From Bog-473 sp963744935 (GTDB lineage Bacteria > Actinomycetota > Acidimicrobiia > Acidimicrobiales > RAAP-2), in NCBI GenBank assembly GCA_963744935.1, contig CAVUVM010000001.1:496001-560000 (forward strand): 64,000 nt of DNA. The letters run 5' to 3'. The notes under the pieces were generated by a model. That model ran no database searches. It was not told the DNA's origin and saw only the letters and a program-made list of their open reading frames with translations. The position numbers were made by a program, and so were the translations under genes. How positions within the stretch are numbered: the first letter of the stretch is position 1; every line of letters begins with the position of its first letter. This document shows, one piece after another, positions 29,114 to 38,388 of the stretch.

Positions 29114-30690
29114 CAGTGCTGCGCTCGGGGTCGGCGACAGACGTCGGGCGCGTCCGCACCGTCAATCAGGACATGCCGCTCGAGCGGTCCGACCTCTACG
29201 CAGTGGCCGACGGCATGGGCGGCCATGTCGGTGGCGAGGTCGCGGCGCGCGTCGCGGTCGAGACCTTGGACCGGGCCTTCGAGCACGCCCCCACCGTCGA
29301 CGGGCTGCGTACCGCGTTCAGCGAGGCCAACAGCGCGGTCTGGCAGGAGAGCCTGATGAACGCCGACCTGCGCGGCATGGGGACGACGCTGACCGCCATG
29401 GCGCTCGTCGGCGGGACGGGCGGCAAGGACGTGCTGGCGCTGGCCAACGTTGGCGACTCGCGCGCCTACATCTTCTCCGATGGCGAGTTGACCCAGGTCA
29501 CCGATGACCACAGCCTGGCCGAGGAGCGTATGCGTCACGGCGAGATGACCGAGGAGGAGGCGGCGGTCCACCCTCAGCGCCACATCCTCACCCGGGCCCT
29601 CGGGGTGTCCTCCGAGGTGCAGGCGGACATGTGGGAGCTCGATCTGCGCACCGGCGACCGGGTGCTCCTCTGCTCCGACGGCCTCTCCAACGAGGTCAGC
29701 ACCGAGGAGATGGCCGAGATCCTGGGCGAGGTCGACGACCCTGACGAGGCGGCGCGGCGTCTCGTCGACGTGGCCAACGAGCATGGTGGTGCCGACAACA
29801 TCACCGTCGTGATCGTCGACGTCCAGGTCGGCGACGATGGGGACGGGGCGAAGGCCAGGGTCACGCCCATCGGGCTGGAGGCCGCGACGATCGGCGCGGC
29901 GTCGGCGTCGGCATCGGCGTCGGCGTCGACGACGGCGTCGGGTGCAGGCGTGGCGCCGGCCGCGGCCACCGTCGGGTCGAAAGGGGCCGAACCCGCGGCC
30001 AGCGGCGTGTCCGGGACGGGCGCTGGCGTCCGCTCCGACGACACCTTGGCACCGGGGTCTCGCCTCACTTTCGACGACGAGCCGCTCGCGCTGGCGGAGA
30101 CCGGCCCGCGTAGCGACGAGTTCTTCTTGGGCACGCCGGCGCCGGTGCCCGTTGCCCGTGCGACGGCGCGTGTCCCGCCGCCCACTCCGGGCGCGGCGCG
30201 GGTCGCTGAGGCGCCGGAGAAGGAGAGCAGGCGAGCGCGCCGACGTCGCCTCGGCATTCCCCGGCGCATCACCTTCCGCGTGATCGGGTTCGTTCTGCTG
30301 CTCGCGGCGGTGCCCGTCGTCGCGTACTTCGTGCTCCGTTGGTACGCCTACGACAACTGGGTCGTCACCGCGCAGGGCCAGGAGATCGTGGTGAAGCAGG
30401 GCCAGCCCGGCGGGGTGCTGTGGTTTCACCCCAAGGTGGTCGAGCACACGGGGCGCACCCTGAGCGAGGTGCTGCCCGCCGCAGCGACCGCAGTGCACGG
30501 CGGCGTGCAGGAGTCGTCCCTGGCGAACGCCCGGGACTACGTGCGCCAGATCGTCGCCGCTGGGACGGCCGCCACGTCGACGACCACCACGACCACAACG
30601 ACCATCCGGTCCTCTTCGACCACGACCTCGACGGTGCCCGTGCCGGGCGCCGCGAGCTCGTCCACATCGACGACAGGGGGTGCCCCGTGA
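29110..30690 (+). CDS. pstP: PP2C-family Ser/Thr phosphatase PstP
   Basis: PstP removes phosphates added by PknA/PknB-type kinases. The catalytic PP2C domain covers residues about 1-240, with metal-binding motifs RTVNQDM, VADGMGGHVGGE, ANVGDSRAYIF, CSDGLSNE and GGADNITVVIV. A long Ala/Ser/Pro linker follows, including a run of Ala-Ser repeats. One membrane helix lies near 390-412, then an outside domain of about 90 residues and a Thr-rich end (from about 30577). The topology matches mycobacterial PstP. It is coupled to fhaB, and pknB starts 53 bases after its stop. Confidence 0.95.
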   Translation: MTVLRSGSATDVGRVRTVNQDMPLERSDLYAVADGMGGHVGGEVAARVAVETLDRAFEHAPTVDGLRTAFSEANSAVWQESLMNADLRGMGTTLTAMALVGGTGGKDVLALANVGDSRAYIFSDGELTQVTDDHSLAEERMRHGEMTEEEAAVHPQRHILTRALGVSSEVQADMWELDLRTGDRVLLCSDGLSNEVSTEEMAEILGEVDDPDEAARRLVDVANEHGGADNITVVIVDVQVGDDGDGAKARVTPIGLEAATIGAASASASASASTTASGAGVAPAAATVGSKGAEPAASGVSGTGAGVRSDDTLAPGSRLTFDDEPLALAETGPRSDEFFLGTPAPVPVARATARVPPPTPGAARVAEAPEKESRRARRRRLGIPRRITFRVIGFVLLLAAVPVVAYFVLRWYAYDNWVVTAQGQEIVVKQGQPGGVLWFHPKVVEHTGRTLSEVLPAAATAVHGGVQESSLANARDYVRQIVAAGTAATSTTTTTTTTIRSSSTTTSTVPVPGAASSSTSTTGGAP

Positions 30691-30743
30691 GCGCAACGCG
30701 GAGCCCCCGTGGCCGAAGTCGACCAGCGTAGGCTCAGGACGAC

Positions 30744-32696
30744 ATGCAGCCCGTCGAGACGCCGCGAATCTATTCAGGCCGTTACGAGGCAACCCATCTC
30801 ATTGCGCGCGGCGGCATGGCACAGGTCTACCGAGCCATGGACCGCCAGCTCGATCGGCCTGTCGCCCTCAAGGTCCTCTTCCCCGAACTGTCGGTCGACC
30901 GCACCTTCGTCGAGCGCTTCCGGCGTGAGGCACAGGCAGCGGCGAACCTGTCGCACCCCAATATCGTCCCCATCTTCGACTGGGGCGAGGACGACGGGGC
31001 GTATTTCATCGTGATGGAGTTCGTCGACGGCCGTCCGCTTTCGGCCGTGCTGCGCGACCCCGAGCCCCTCCCACCACGCGAGATCGCCTCCATCGGCGCC
31101 GGCGTCGCCGCCGCACTCGCCTTCGCCCACCGCCACGGCGTCATCCACCGCGACGTGAAGCCCGGCAACGTCTTGATCACACCCGACGGTGGCGTCAAAG
31201 TGACGGACTTCGGCATCGCACGCGCGGTCAATACCGAGGAGAGCCTGACCCAGACGGGCGCCGTCATGGGCACCGCGGCGTATTTCTCACCCGAGCAGGC
31301 GGAGGGCAAGGGGGTCGACGCCCGCAGCGACATCTACTCACTCGGCGTCGTGCTCTACGAGATGGCCGCCGGTCGCCCCCCATTCACGGGCGACTCGCCG
31401 GTCGCCGTTGCCTCCAAGCACGTGCGCGACACCCCCGACCTGCCCCGGGTCGTCAACCCGGCGATCCCGCCGGCGCTCGAGGCCGTCGTGATGAAGGCGA
31501 TGGCCAAGAATCCTGCCGATCGGTACGGATCGGCCGAGGAGCTGCGGGCGGACCTGCTCCGCTTCGCCGACGGCCGCCCCGTCGAGGCGGGCGACCCCAG
31601 CGTGACCTCGGTGATGATCGAAATTGGGGCGACCCAGGCCGTCCCCGCCACGACCGGCCGGACGATGGCGATCGGCGCGCCGGCGCCGACCAGCCACGAC
31701 GAGCTCGAGCGCAAGAAGCGGACTCGCCGACTGGTGATCCTGTTGGTGGCGCTGCTGGTCGCGCTGGCCATCATCGCCTTCTTCTTGCTGCGCTCGGTGT
31801 TCGGGGGCAACGTCAGCGTTCCCGACGTCGTGGGTCAGACCGTGAGCCAGGCCACCCGGACGCTGGAGAACGACCACCTGACGGTCGGGACGACCAGCAC
31901 GGTCGTGTCCAACACGGTGACGAGCGGTGTGGTGATGTCCACGGATCCCAAGGCGGATGCGTCGGTGGCGAAGAACTCCGCGGTCGATCTCGTCGTGAGC
32001 GCCGGACCAGCTATCAGCGTCCCCTCGGTGGTGGGCCAGCAGCTGACGCCGGCCACGCAGCTCATCAGCGACGCCGGCCTCAACTACACGGTCAAGTACG
32101 TCACGAGCACCAAGCCCATCGGGACCGTCCTGGCGCAGTTCCCGCTTCCCAAGGCAAAGGTCAAGTCCTCGACAAAGGTGCTCTTGACGGTGTCGGGCAC
32201 CCAGACGTCGGTCTCGGTGCCGAGCGTGCTCGGGCAGACCGGGGCCACGGCCGGTTCCACCCTCCGGGCCGCCGGCCTCAACGTCGGCACCCAGACGAGC
32301 GGCTGCTCGGGTCAGTACGGCAGCGGGGTGGTCTCCGCCCAGAACCCCCCACCGAACGCAACGGCGCCACCGAACAGCGCCGTCAACCTCGAGATCTCCA
32401 ATTGCGTCACGGTCCCGGGGGTGGTGGGTCAGTCGGTCAACGCGGCGGAGTCCGCCATCGGCGCCGCCGGCCTGGTCGCCAACACGACCACCGACACGTC
32501 GTGCTCCAACGGTGCGACCGCCGGCCAGGTGGACACCCAGAGCCCCTCGTCGGGTGCGCTGGCAGCGAGCGGGAGCACGGTGACCATCGCAGTCTGCCAG
32601 CCCACGACGACGACCTCGTCGTCGACAACGACGAGTTCGACGACGACGCCGACTTCGAGCTCGACCTCCTCCACCTCGACCACCTCGCACCCGTAG
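30744..32696 (+). CDS. pknB: PASTA-domain Ser/Thr protein kinase PknB
   Basis: This transmembrane kinase senses cell-wall fragments and phosphorylates growth and division proteins. The kinase domain (about 14-275) has ARGGMAQVYRA, Lys43 in VALKVL, HRDVKPGN with catalytic Asp, TDFGIAR, and activation-loop threonines before AAYFSPEQ. One membrane helix is at about 329-350. Four PASTA repeats follow; recurring marks are VPDVVGQ, VPSVVGQ, VPSVLGQ and VPGVVGQ. The end is a Ser/Thr-rich tail of about 35 residues. Unusually, no rodA or pbpA gene stands between pstP and pknB. trpG lies downstream in convergent orientation. Confidence 0.96.
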   Translation: MQPVETPRIYSGRYEATHLIARGGMAQVYRAMDRQLDRPVALKVLFPELSVDRTFVERFRREAQAAANLSHPNIVPIFDWGEDDGAYFIVMEFVDGRPLSAVLRDPEPLPPREIASIGAGVAAALAFAHRHGVIHRDVKPGNVLITPDGGVKVTDFGIARAVNTEESLTQTGAVMGTAAYFSPEQAEGKGVDARSDIYSLGVVLYEMAAGRPPFTGDSPVAVASKHVRDTPDLPRVVNPAIPPALEAVVMKAMAKNPADRYGSAEELRADLLRFADGRPVEAGDPSVTSVMIEIGATQAVPATTGRTMAIGAPAPTSHDELERKKRTRRLVILLVALLVALAIIAFFLLRSVFGGNVSVPDVVGQTVSQATRTLENDHLTVGTTSTVVSNTVTSGVVMSTDPKADASVAKNSAVDLVVSAGPAISVPSVVGQQLTPATQLISDAGLNYTVKYVTSTKPIGTVLAQFPLPKAKVKSSTKVLLTVSGTQTSVSVPSVLGQTGATAGSTLRAAGLNVGTQTSGCSGQYGSGVVSAQNPPPNATAPPNSAVNLEISNCVTVPGVVGQSVNAAESAIGAAGLVANTTTDTSCSNGATAGQVDTQSPSSGALAASGSTVTIAVCQPTTTTSSSTTTSSTTTPTSSSTSSTSTTSHP

Positions 32697-32735
32697 CGAC
32701 CCGCCGGGACCACCGGCTCCGGCGCGCCGGCGAAG

Positions 32736-33329
32736 TCAGGCGTCGGCGCCGACCGCCAGCTGGGTGAGGAAGTTGGCCAGAAGCGCCGGTCCCGACGCCG
32801 TCAGGACGGACTCAGGGTGGAACTGGACGCCCTCGACGGCGAGGGTGCGGTGACGCAGTCCCATGACCACGCCGTCCGTCGAGGTGGCGCTGACCTCGAG
32901 CTCGTCGGGCACCGAGTCTGGGCGCACCACGAGGGAGTGGTAGCGCGTCGCCACGAACGGGTTGGGCAGGCCGGCAAAGAGACCCTGGCCGTCGTGATGG
33001 ATCTCCGAGGTCTTGCCGTGCATGAGGTGGGGGGCCTCGACAATCTCGCCGCCGTAGGCCTGTCCGACGCACTGATGGCCCAGGCACACCCCGAGGAGCG
33101 GGACCTCGCCGGCGAGCTGCCGAATGGCATCGAGGCTCACGCCTCCCTGCTCGGGCCGCCCCGGCCCCGGCGAGATGAGCACCGCGTCGGGCCGTTGCGC
33201 CCGGATGCCGTCCACGTCGATGGCGTCGTTGCGAAAGACCACCGGGTCCGCGCCGAGCTCGCCCAGCTCCTGGACCAGGTTGTAGACGAACGAGTCGTAG
33301 TTGTCGATGACCAGCACCCGCGATCCCAT
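32736..33329 (-). CDS. trpG: Anthranilate/aminodeoxychorismate synthase component II (glutamine amidotransferase)
   Basis: A class I glutamine amidotransferase of 197 residues that supplies ammonia to chorismate-using synthases. The catalytic triad is evident: the cysteine in GVCLGHQCVG, and His and Glu in VQFHPESVL. ISPGPGRPEQGG and VIDNYDSFVYNLV are TrpG/PabA signatures. In mycobacteria the same gene sits between crgA and pknB, and here the convergent position next to pknB and divergence from crgA repeat that order. Whether it serves tryptophan or folate synthesis, or both, cannot be decided here because no component I gene is nearby. Confidence 0.92.
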   Translation of the reverse strand: MGSRVLVIDNYDSFVYNLVQELGELGADPVVFRNDAIDVDGIRAQRPDAVLISPGPGRPEQGGVSLDAIRQLAGEVPLLGVCLGHQCVGQAYGGEIVEAPHLMHGKTSEIHHDGQGLFAGLPNPFVATRYHSLVVRPDSVPDELEVSATSTDGVVMGLRHRTLAVEGVQFHPESVLTASGPALLANFLTQLAVGADA

Positions 33330-33436
33330 GGGCGCACGATCGTAGCGGCACGGCTACGGGTACCGCCCCGGCGCTCTGCGCTCGCCACGGATCGCCGCTC
33401 GGGGGGATTCGCCAGCGGTGGCTAACCTCTCACCCC

Positions 33437-33757
33437 GTGGCAACGAGCACTAAGGGCAAGGGCCCCGGCGGCGCCTCCCGCAAGGGGAAGTCGGCGTCGG
33501 GCCGCGCCTCCAAGGTCGGCCGTTACAAGACCGCCGAAGAGAGCGGCCGTTACACGGCCCCGATCCCCAAGAGCGTGCGGCACAGCCCGCAGTGGTTCGG
33601 CGCGCTCATCTTGGTGCTGCTCATCGGTGGCGTCGCCGTGATCACGGTCAACTACTTGGCCCATCTACCGTTCTTGGCCCACGGTTCACCGTGGGGGCTC
33701 GTCACCGGCCTCGTCATGATCTTCGTGGGCTTCCTCGCCGCCACCCGATATCACTAG
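33437..33757 (+). CDS. crgA: Cell division protein CrgA
   Basis: CrgA is a small membrane protein that works with FtsZ, FtsQ, FtsI and Wag31 at the septum. The 106-residue product has a basic N-terminus, the conserved GRYTAPIPKSVRHSPQW segment before the first membrane helix, FGALILVLLIGGVAVITVN, and a second helix, WGLVTGLVMIFVGFLAA, ending in TRYH. This matches family length and topology. GTG 33437 is the start. It is divergent from trpG, so the roughly 108 bases between them should hold both promoters. Confidence 0.93.
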   Translation: MATSTKGKGPGGASRKGKSASGRASKVGRYKTAEESGRYTAPIPKSVRHSPQWFGALILVLLIGGVAVITVNYLAHLPFLAHGSPWGLVTGLVMIFVGFLAATRYH

Positions 33758-33772
33758 GGCCCTGCTCGTCCC

Positions 33773-34948
33773 CTAGCCCAGGCGCTCGATGATGGCGGCG
33801 TTGGCCAGCCCACCGCCCTCGCACATCGTGAGCAGCCCGTAGCGACCGCCTGTCCGCTCCAGCTCGTTGAGGAGCGTCGCCGCGAGTTTGCAGCCCGAGG
33901 CACCGAGCGGGTGCCCGAGCGCGATGGCGCCGCCGTTGGGGTTGACGATCTCCATGTTGGGGTGGTGCTCCTTCTCCCAGGCGAGCACCACGGAGGCGAA
34001 CGCCTCGTTGATCTCGATGGCGTCGACGTCGTCGATGGTCAGCTTGGCCCGCTCGAGCACCGCCGTCGTGGCCGGGATGGGGCCGGTGAGCATCGTGACC
34101 GGGTCGACGCCTGCGAGGGCGAAGGCGTGGAAGCGGGCCCGGGGACGCAGCCCCAGCGCGTTTGCCTTCTCCTCGCTCATGACGAGGACGGCGGAGGAAC
34201 CGTCAGTGATCTGTGAGGAGTTGCCTGCCGTGATCTTCCCACCCTCTTTGAACGCGGGCTTGAGGTTGGCGAGCGCCTCGACGGTCGAGTCCGGGCGGAT
34301 GCCCTCGTCGCTGGCGAAGATCTCGTCGGTGTCGTTGCCCTCGTCGTCACGGACGGCGACGGGCACGATCTCGTTCTCGAAGCGGCCTTCGGCGGTGGCG
34401 CGGGCCGCCCGTTGGTGGCTCCGCACGGAGAAGGCGTCGAGCTCTTCGCGCGAGATGCCCCACTGGTCCGCGATCATCTCGGCACCGATGCCCTGGCCCG
34501 GCAGGCCGGTCTCGGTGTAGCGCTTCATCATGCGCGGCCCGAAGGGGTAGCCGAGCTCCCGCACGACCGAGGATCCCATCGGTGTGCGCGTCATCGACTC
34601 GACGCCGGCGGCGACGGCGATGTCGTAGGCCCCGGCCATGACCCCCTGGGCGGCGAAGTGGAGAGACTGCTGCGACGACCCGCACTGGCGGTCGATCGTC
34701 GTCCCCGGCACCGACTCGGGCCAGCCGGCCGCGAGCACGGCGTTGCGCCCGATGTTGAGCGACTGCTCGCCCACCTGCATGACGCAGCCCATGATCACGT
34801 CGTCGACCAGGGCCGGGTCCAGGTTGTTGCGCTCGACCACCGCCTTGAGCGTCTCGGACGCCAAGTCGACGGCGTGCCAGTTGCGGAGCTTCCCGTTGCG
34901 CTTCCCGCCGGCGGTCCGGACGGCGTCGACGATGACTGCAGTGGTCAT
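33773..34948 (-). CDS. Acetyl-CoA acetyltransferase (thiolase)
   Basis: This 391-residue thiolase condenses or cleaves acyl-CoA with CoA. The nucleophile is Cys89 in DRQCGSSQQSLHFAAQG. The other catalytic groups are in NEAFASV, GHPLGASGC and the C-terminal MCEGGGLANAA. The start ATG 34948 follows GGAGGAGACACC. Sequence marks suit the acetyl-CoA C-acyltransferase subgroup often used for beta-oxidation or steroid side-chain breakdown. It stands alone on the minus strand, with CrgA convergent and the PaaI thioesterase divergent. Confidence 0.93.
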   Translation of the reverse strand: MTTAVIVDAVRTAGGKRNGKLRNWHAVDLASETLKAVVERNNLDPALVDDVIMGCVMQVGEQSLNIGRNAVLAAGWPESVPGTTIDRQCGSSQQSLHFAAQGVMAGAYDIAVAAGVESMTRTPMGSSVVRELGYPFGPRMMKRYTETGLPGQGIGAEMIADQWGISREELDAFSVRSHQRAARATAEGRFENEIVPVAVRDDEGNDTDEIFASDEGIRPDSTVEALANLKPAFKEGGKITAGNSSQITDGSSAVLVMSEEKANALGLRPRARFHAFALAGVDPVTMLTGPIPATTAVLERAKLTIDDVDAIEINEAFASVVLAWEKEHHPNMEIVNPNGGAIALGHPLGASGCKLAATLLNELERTGGRYGLLTMCEGGGLANAAIIERLG

Positions 34949-35083
34949 GGTGTCTCCTCCCATCCGGCGGGCGATCGGTGCCCGCCGGCAGATCAAACTG
35001 GATTCTACCCGGCGTCACACGAGGTCTCCGCTGGGCCGCGGGGCCGCGGAGGGTGGCGGCGAGCCCGATAGGGTCTGGGCCCG

Positions 35084-35560
35084 ATGGCCTCCACCGCCAA
35101 ACGCAGCGGCAAGGACATGGACCGCTGGCTCGGGGACGGCGGCATGCCCATCATCGCGGTGGTGGGGGGTGCCTTCACCGACTACGGCGTCGACGGCGAA
35201 GACCTCGGGTGGGTCGCCGGGACCTTCGAGCCGACCGACATGGCCTGCAACCCGCACGGGATCACTCAGGCCGGCGTGCATTCCTTGCTGCTCGACGCGT
35301 GCATGAACTTTGCCATCAACGCCGCCTTGCCCAGTCCGGCCCGCACCCGCGGCACGCTCGAGATGAAGACGGAGTGCATGCGGCCCGCCATGAAGGGGAA
35401 CGCCTTCACGTTGCGGGGCGAGGTGGTGCGCCTGGCCAAGCAGGTCGCCTACGGCGAGGCGACCGTGCGTGCGGCGGATGGCGCGCTGGTCAGCCGCGCC
35501 ACAGGGACCTTTCTCCTGCATCGACCCGAGCCCGACCAGCCCCGCACGCCCACCGCCTGA
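35084..35560 (+). CDS. PaaI/hotdog-fold thioesterase
   Basis: A 158-residue protein of the hotdog fold, likely an acyl-CoA thioesterase of the PaaI type. ACNPHGITQAGVHSLLLDAC is the central helix region that contains the catalytic area, followed by LEMKTECMRPAMKGNAFTL and GEATVRAADGALVSRATGTF. ATG 35084 is the first start in the frame. Seventeen bases after its stop the ComF-like gene can start, so they may be cotranscribed. It is divergent from the thiolase, suggesting shared acyl-CoA metabolism, though that link is only contextual. Confidence 0.85.
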   Translation: MASTAKRSGKDMDRWLGDGGMPIIAVVGGAFTDYGVDGEDLGWVAGTFEPTDMACNPHGITQAGVHSLLLDACMNFAINAALPSPARTRGTLEMKTECMRPAMKGNAFTLRGEVVRLAKQVAYGEATVRAADGALVSRATGTFLLHRPEPDQPRTPTA

Positions 35561-35576
35561 CCCGTACCGCACCCCG

Positions 35577-36326
35577 GTGGCGGGGCCGGGCACCTGTCGC
35601 GTCTGTTGCGGGCCGGCTCCCGCCGCGCACGCGGTGTGCTTCGCCTGCCGGTCGGTCGCCGCCCGGCTCGGTGTCGCGCTGGCGCCCGTCTTCCCGGTCC
35701 GGCTCTGCCCACTCCCGAGCCCGCTCTACGCCGTGCTGATGGGCTACAAGGAGGCGCCCGTGCGCGAGGCGCGGCGCCATTTCGCGCCGATGGTGCGTAT
35801 GCTCGCCGAACAGTTCCTCGCTGCGCACCGGACATGTCTCGCTGTTGCTGGCGGCGGCGCGCTGGACGTGGTTCTCCCGGTCCCATCCACCGCCCGGCCC
35901 GGCGGCGCACCTCTCGCCGGTGTCACCGGTCTGGCGGCGGCCGCCTGCGCGCACGTGGGCGCCGGCGGCTGGTTGCCCGAGGCGCTCGTGCGCTCAGCCA
36001 CGCCGGTGGCGCACATGCAGCCCGACGTCACCGCCTTCCGCGTGCCGGCGTCCCTGCAGCGCCGCGTCGCCGGGCGGCGCGTCCTACTGCTCGACGACAC
36101 CTACGTCAGTGGCGCACGGTCCCAGAGCGCGGCGGCCGCGTTGCACAAGTCGGGCGCTCGCGCGGTGGTCATCGTCGCGCTCGGGCGCGTGCTGCGCCCG
36201 GACCGCTCGGCGCTCCACGCTGGGTTCTTGATTCAGCACCGCAGGTCGCGTGGAGGACCCGTCGGAGGACACCCGCCGCCCGACCCGTGCAGCCGCTGCG
36301 TTCAGACGCCGGCGCTGACCGAGTAG
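35577..36326 (+). CDS. ComF-like phosphoribosyltransferase
   Basis: The protein has an N-terminal zinc-ribbon-like CRVCCGP/CFACRS pair and a PRTase domain with the PRPP loop RRVLLLDDTYVSGARSQSAA, as in ComF/GntX proteins. Between them lies LYAVLMGYKEAPVREARRHF, another ComF trait. Family members take part in DNA uptake in some bacteria, but elsewhere their role is unclear. I chose GTG 35577, just after the thioesterase stop; the longer frame from 35469 overlaps that gene. The C-terminal end carries a further Cys pair in DPCSRCVQTP, which is unusual. Confidence 0.8.
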   Translation: MAGPGTCRVCCGPAPAAHAVCFACRSVAARLGVALAPVFPVRLCPLPSPLYAVLMGYKEAPVREARRHFAPMVRMLAEQFLAAHRTCLAVAGGGALDVVLPVPSTARPGGAPLAGVTGLAAAACAHVGAGGWLPEALVRSATPVAHMQPDVTAFRVPASLQRRVAGRRVLLLDDTYVSGARSQSAAAALHKSGARAVVIVALGRVLRPDRSALHAGFLIQHRRSRGGPVGGHPPPDPCSRCVQTPALTE

Positions 36327-37272
36327 CGCACGCCCGTCAGCTCTTCGGACACCTCCCAGAGGTTCGCCGCGCTCGCCGCATCCCTGGCGCGCCGCGAAGG
36401 CTCGGCGACGCGGGGCGGGCCGAAGAGCCCGAAGACGCGCGCCGGACCGATGTACATGCCGGCGCGAACCGACGAGGATGTCGCCGCGCACAGGACGGGC
36501 AACGCGCCCGACGATGCCGACTGTCCGAGTGTCGCCCCGGCGGTCCGCCCGAGCTTGCGGCGCACACGGCTCGACCCCAGCGCCGCACCACCACCGGCCA
36601 GGTTGCTGCGGGTCCAGCCGGGGTGGGCCGCGACAGCGAGGGTGGGGAGCTCCTCGGCAGCCAGGCGCCGGCTGAGCTCGGCGGTGAAGAGCAGGTTGGC
36701 CAGCTTGGTGGTGCCGTAGCTGAGCCAGGTGTTGCGGGGGGTGGCGCCGGCGATGTCGCCGGGCTCGATGCGCCCAATGCGGTGCATGTGGGAAGAGATG
36801 GTGACGACCCCGCTCGATCGGTGGTGACGATGCGGTCTAGCAGCAGGCCCGTCAGCGCGAAGTGGCCGAGGTGGTTGGTGGCCATCTGCAGCTCGAACCC
36901 GTCCGGCGTCTGGCGGTATGGCGTGCCCATCACACCAGCGTTGTTGATCAGGATGTCGAGCCGGGCGTGTGTGGCCAGGACCCGGGCTGCACCGCGGTGC
37001 ACCGACACCAGGTCGGCCAGGTCGAGATCGAGCAACTCGAGCGACGAGCGGTCGAGCTCGCTCTCGAGCTTGTCGCGGGCGCGTCGCGCCTTCTCTTCGT
37101 TCCGGCACGCCATGATCACGTGAGCACCGTGCTCGGCCAAGGCGCGAGCGGTCTCGTAGCCGATGCCGCTGTTCGCTCCGGTGACGAGTGCGACGCGCCC
37201 CGTCAGATCACCGATGTCGCCGGTGCTCCACGTGGCGCCCCCCGTCGCCTCGCTGCCCGGGATCGGGCTCAC
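36302..37272 (-). CDS. Short-chain dehydrogenase (retinol-dehydrogenase-like), frameshifted
   Basis: The N-terminal half has the Rossmann motif LVTGANSGIGYETARALAEH, DLADLVSV, and INNAGVMGTP with NHLGHFALTG. The C-terminal half, in another frame, has VVTISSHMHRIG, the catalytic YGTTKLANLLF and VAAHPGWTRSNL. Together they make a complete SDR of about 320 residues, like plant/animal retinol dehydrogenase-type SDRs common in actinobacteria. The break is at about 36810-36830, after LLLDRIV, consistent with one missing base. GTG 37272 overlaps the TGA of the upstream pirin gene, so translation is coupled. Its 3' end converges on the ComF-like gene and overlaps it by 25 bases. Confidence 0.82.
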
Positions 37273-38234
37273 GCGTCGCCAATGTGATCCGCCGGGACCG
37301 CCCCGAGCTTGCCAGCCTCGAAGTCTTCGAAGGCCTGGGCGATCTCGGCCCGCGTGTTCATGACGAAAGGGCCGTACGCGTAGACCGGTTCGCCGATGGG
37401 CCGCCCGCCGAGGATGAGCACGTCGAGCGCTGGGTGCCGCGACTCTTGGGACGCGTCCGCACGAAGCACCAGTGCGTCGCCGGCGCCGAAGACCGCCAGT
37501 TGTCCGCTGCGGAACGGACGCGCCTCGGCCCCCACGCTCCCGCTCCCCGACAACGCGTACACCAGTGCGTTGAATTCGGCTGGCCATGGCAGGACCAGTT
37601 CGGCGCCGGGCTCGATCGTCGCGTGCGCGAGCGAGATCGGTGTGTGCGTGGACCCAGGGCCGTCGTGTCCGGCGACGTCGCCGGCGATGACGCGGACGAG
37701 CGCACCGCCGTCCGGCGTCGTGAGCAACAGGACGTTGTCTGCTTCGATGCCCTGATAGCGAGGGTCGATCCACTTGTCGGCCGCCGGCAGGTTCACCCAC
37801 AGCTGGATGCCGTGGAACAGACCGCCGCTGGCAATGAGCTGCTCGGGCGGGCGTTCGATGTGCAAGATCCCCGAACCAGCGGTCATCCACTGGGTGGAGC
37901 CGTCGGTAATGAGGCCGCCGCCCCCGATTGAGTCCTGGTGCTGGAACGTGCCGTCGATCATGTAGGTCACGGTCTCGAAGCCGCGGTGGGGGTGCCACGG
38001 CGTTCCCTTGGGCTCGCCGGGCGCGTACTCGACCTCGCCCATCTGGTCCATGTGGATGAAGGGGTCGAGGTCGGCGCTCGGCACGCCAGCGAAGGCTCGG
38101 TGCACCGGGAAACCCTCGCCCTCCAAGGCGCTGGGCGCGTCGGTGACGCTCTTGACCGGGCGGATCCTCGTTCCTTCGGCCGGGGCCGCGATCTGCGGGA
38201 GCACCAGGTTGTCGGGAACTGTCACTGCTGGCAT
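37269..38234 (-). CDS. Pirin family protein
   Basis: A 321-residue bicupin of the pirin family; some members act as quercetinases, others as regulators. The N-terminal cupin contains the metal-binding residues of HPHRGFETVTYMIDG, HQDS and a later His/Glu in GSGILHIERPPE. The C-terminal pirin domain ends with GRPIGEPVYAYGPFVMN. ATG 38234 fits the MPAVTVPDN start with an upstream GTGAGG. Its TGA overlaps the GTG of the SDR gene, so the pair forms an operon; substrate oxidation followed by reduction is only a guess from context. Confidence 0.92.
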   Translation of the reverse strand: MPAVTVPDNLVLPQIAAPAEGTRIRPVKSVTDAPSALEGEGFPVHRAFAGVPSADLDPFIHMDQMGEVEYAPGEPKGTPWHPHRGFETVTYMIDGTFQHQDSIGGGGLITDGSTQWMTAGSGILHIERPPEQLIASGGLFHGIQLWVNLPAADKWIDPRYQGIEADNVLLLTTPDGGALVRVIAGDVAGHDGPGSTHTPISLAHATIEPGAELVLPWPAEFNALVYALSGSGSVGAEARPFRSGQLAVFGAGDALVLRADASQESRHPALDVLILGGRPIGEPVYAYGPFVMNTRAEIAQAFEDFEAGKLGAVPADHIGDA

Positions 38235-38388
38235 GACGACCTCACTCTTCTCGCGATCCCTTGTCGCGTCGATCTGGTCCGCTACGCCGAATCCCGGTTG
38301 TCGACTGACCATCTCGTTTGAACAGCCGGGCACGCGGTTCTGTTCCGGCCCGTTCGGGCTGGGGTCCGGACGGGGCCGCGCTACGCCC

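Noticed and set aside
28939..30792. 617-codon minus-strand frame
   Set aside because: Antisense to the PP2C phosphatase gene; low-complexity and without features.
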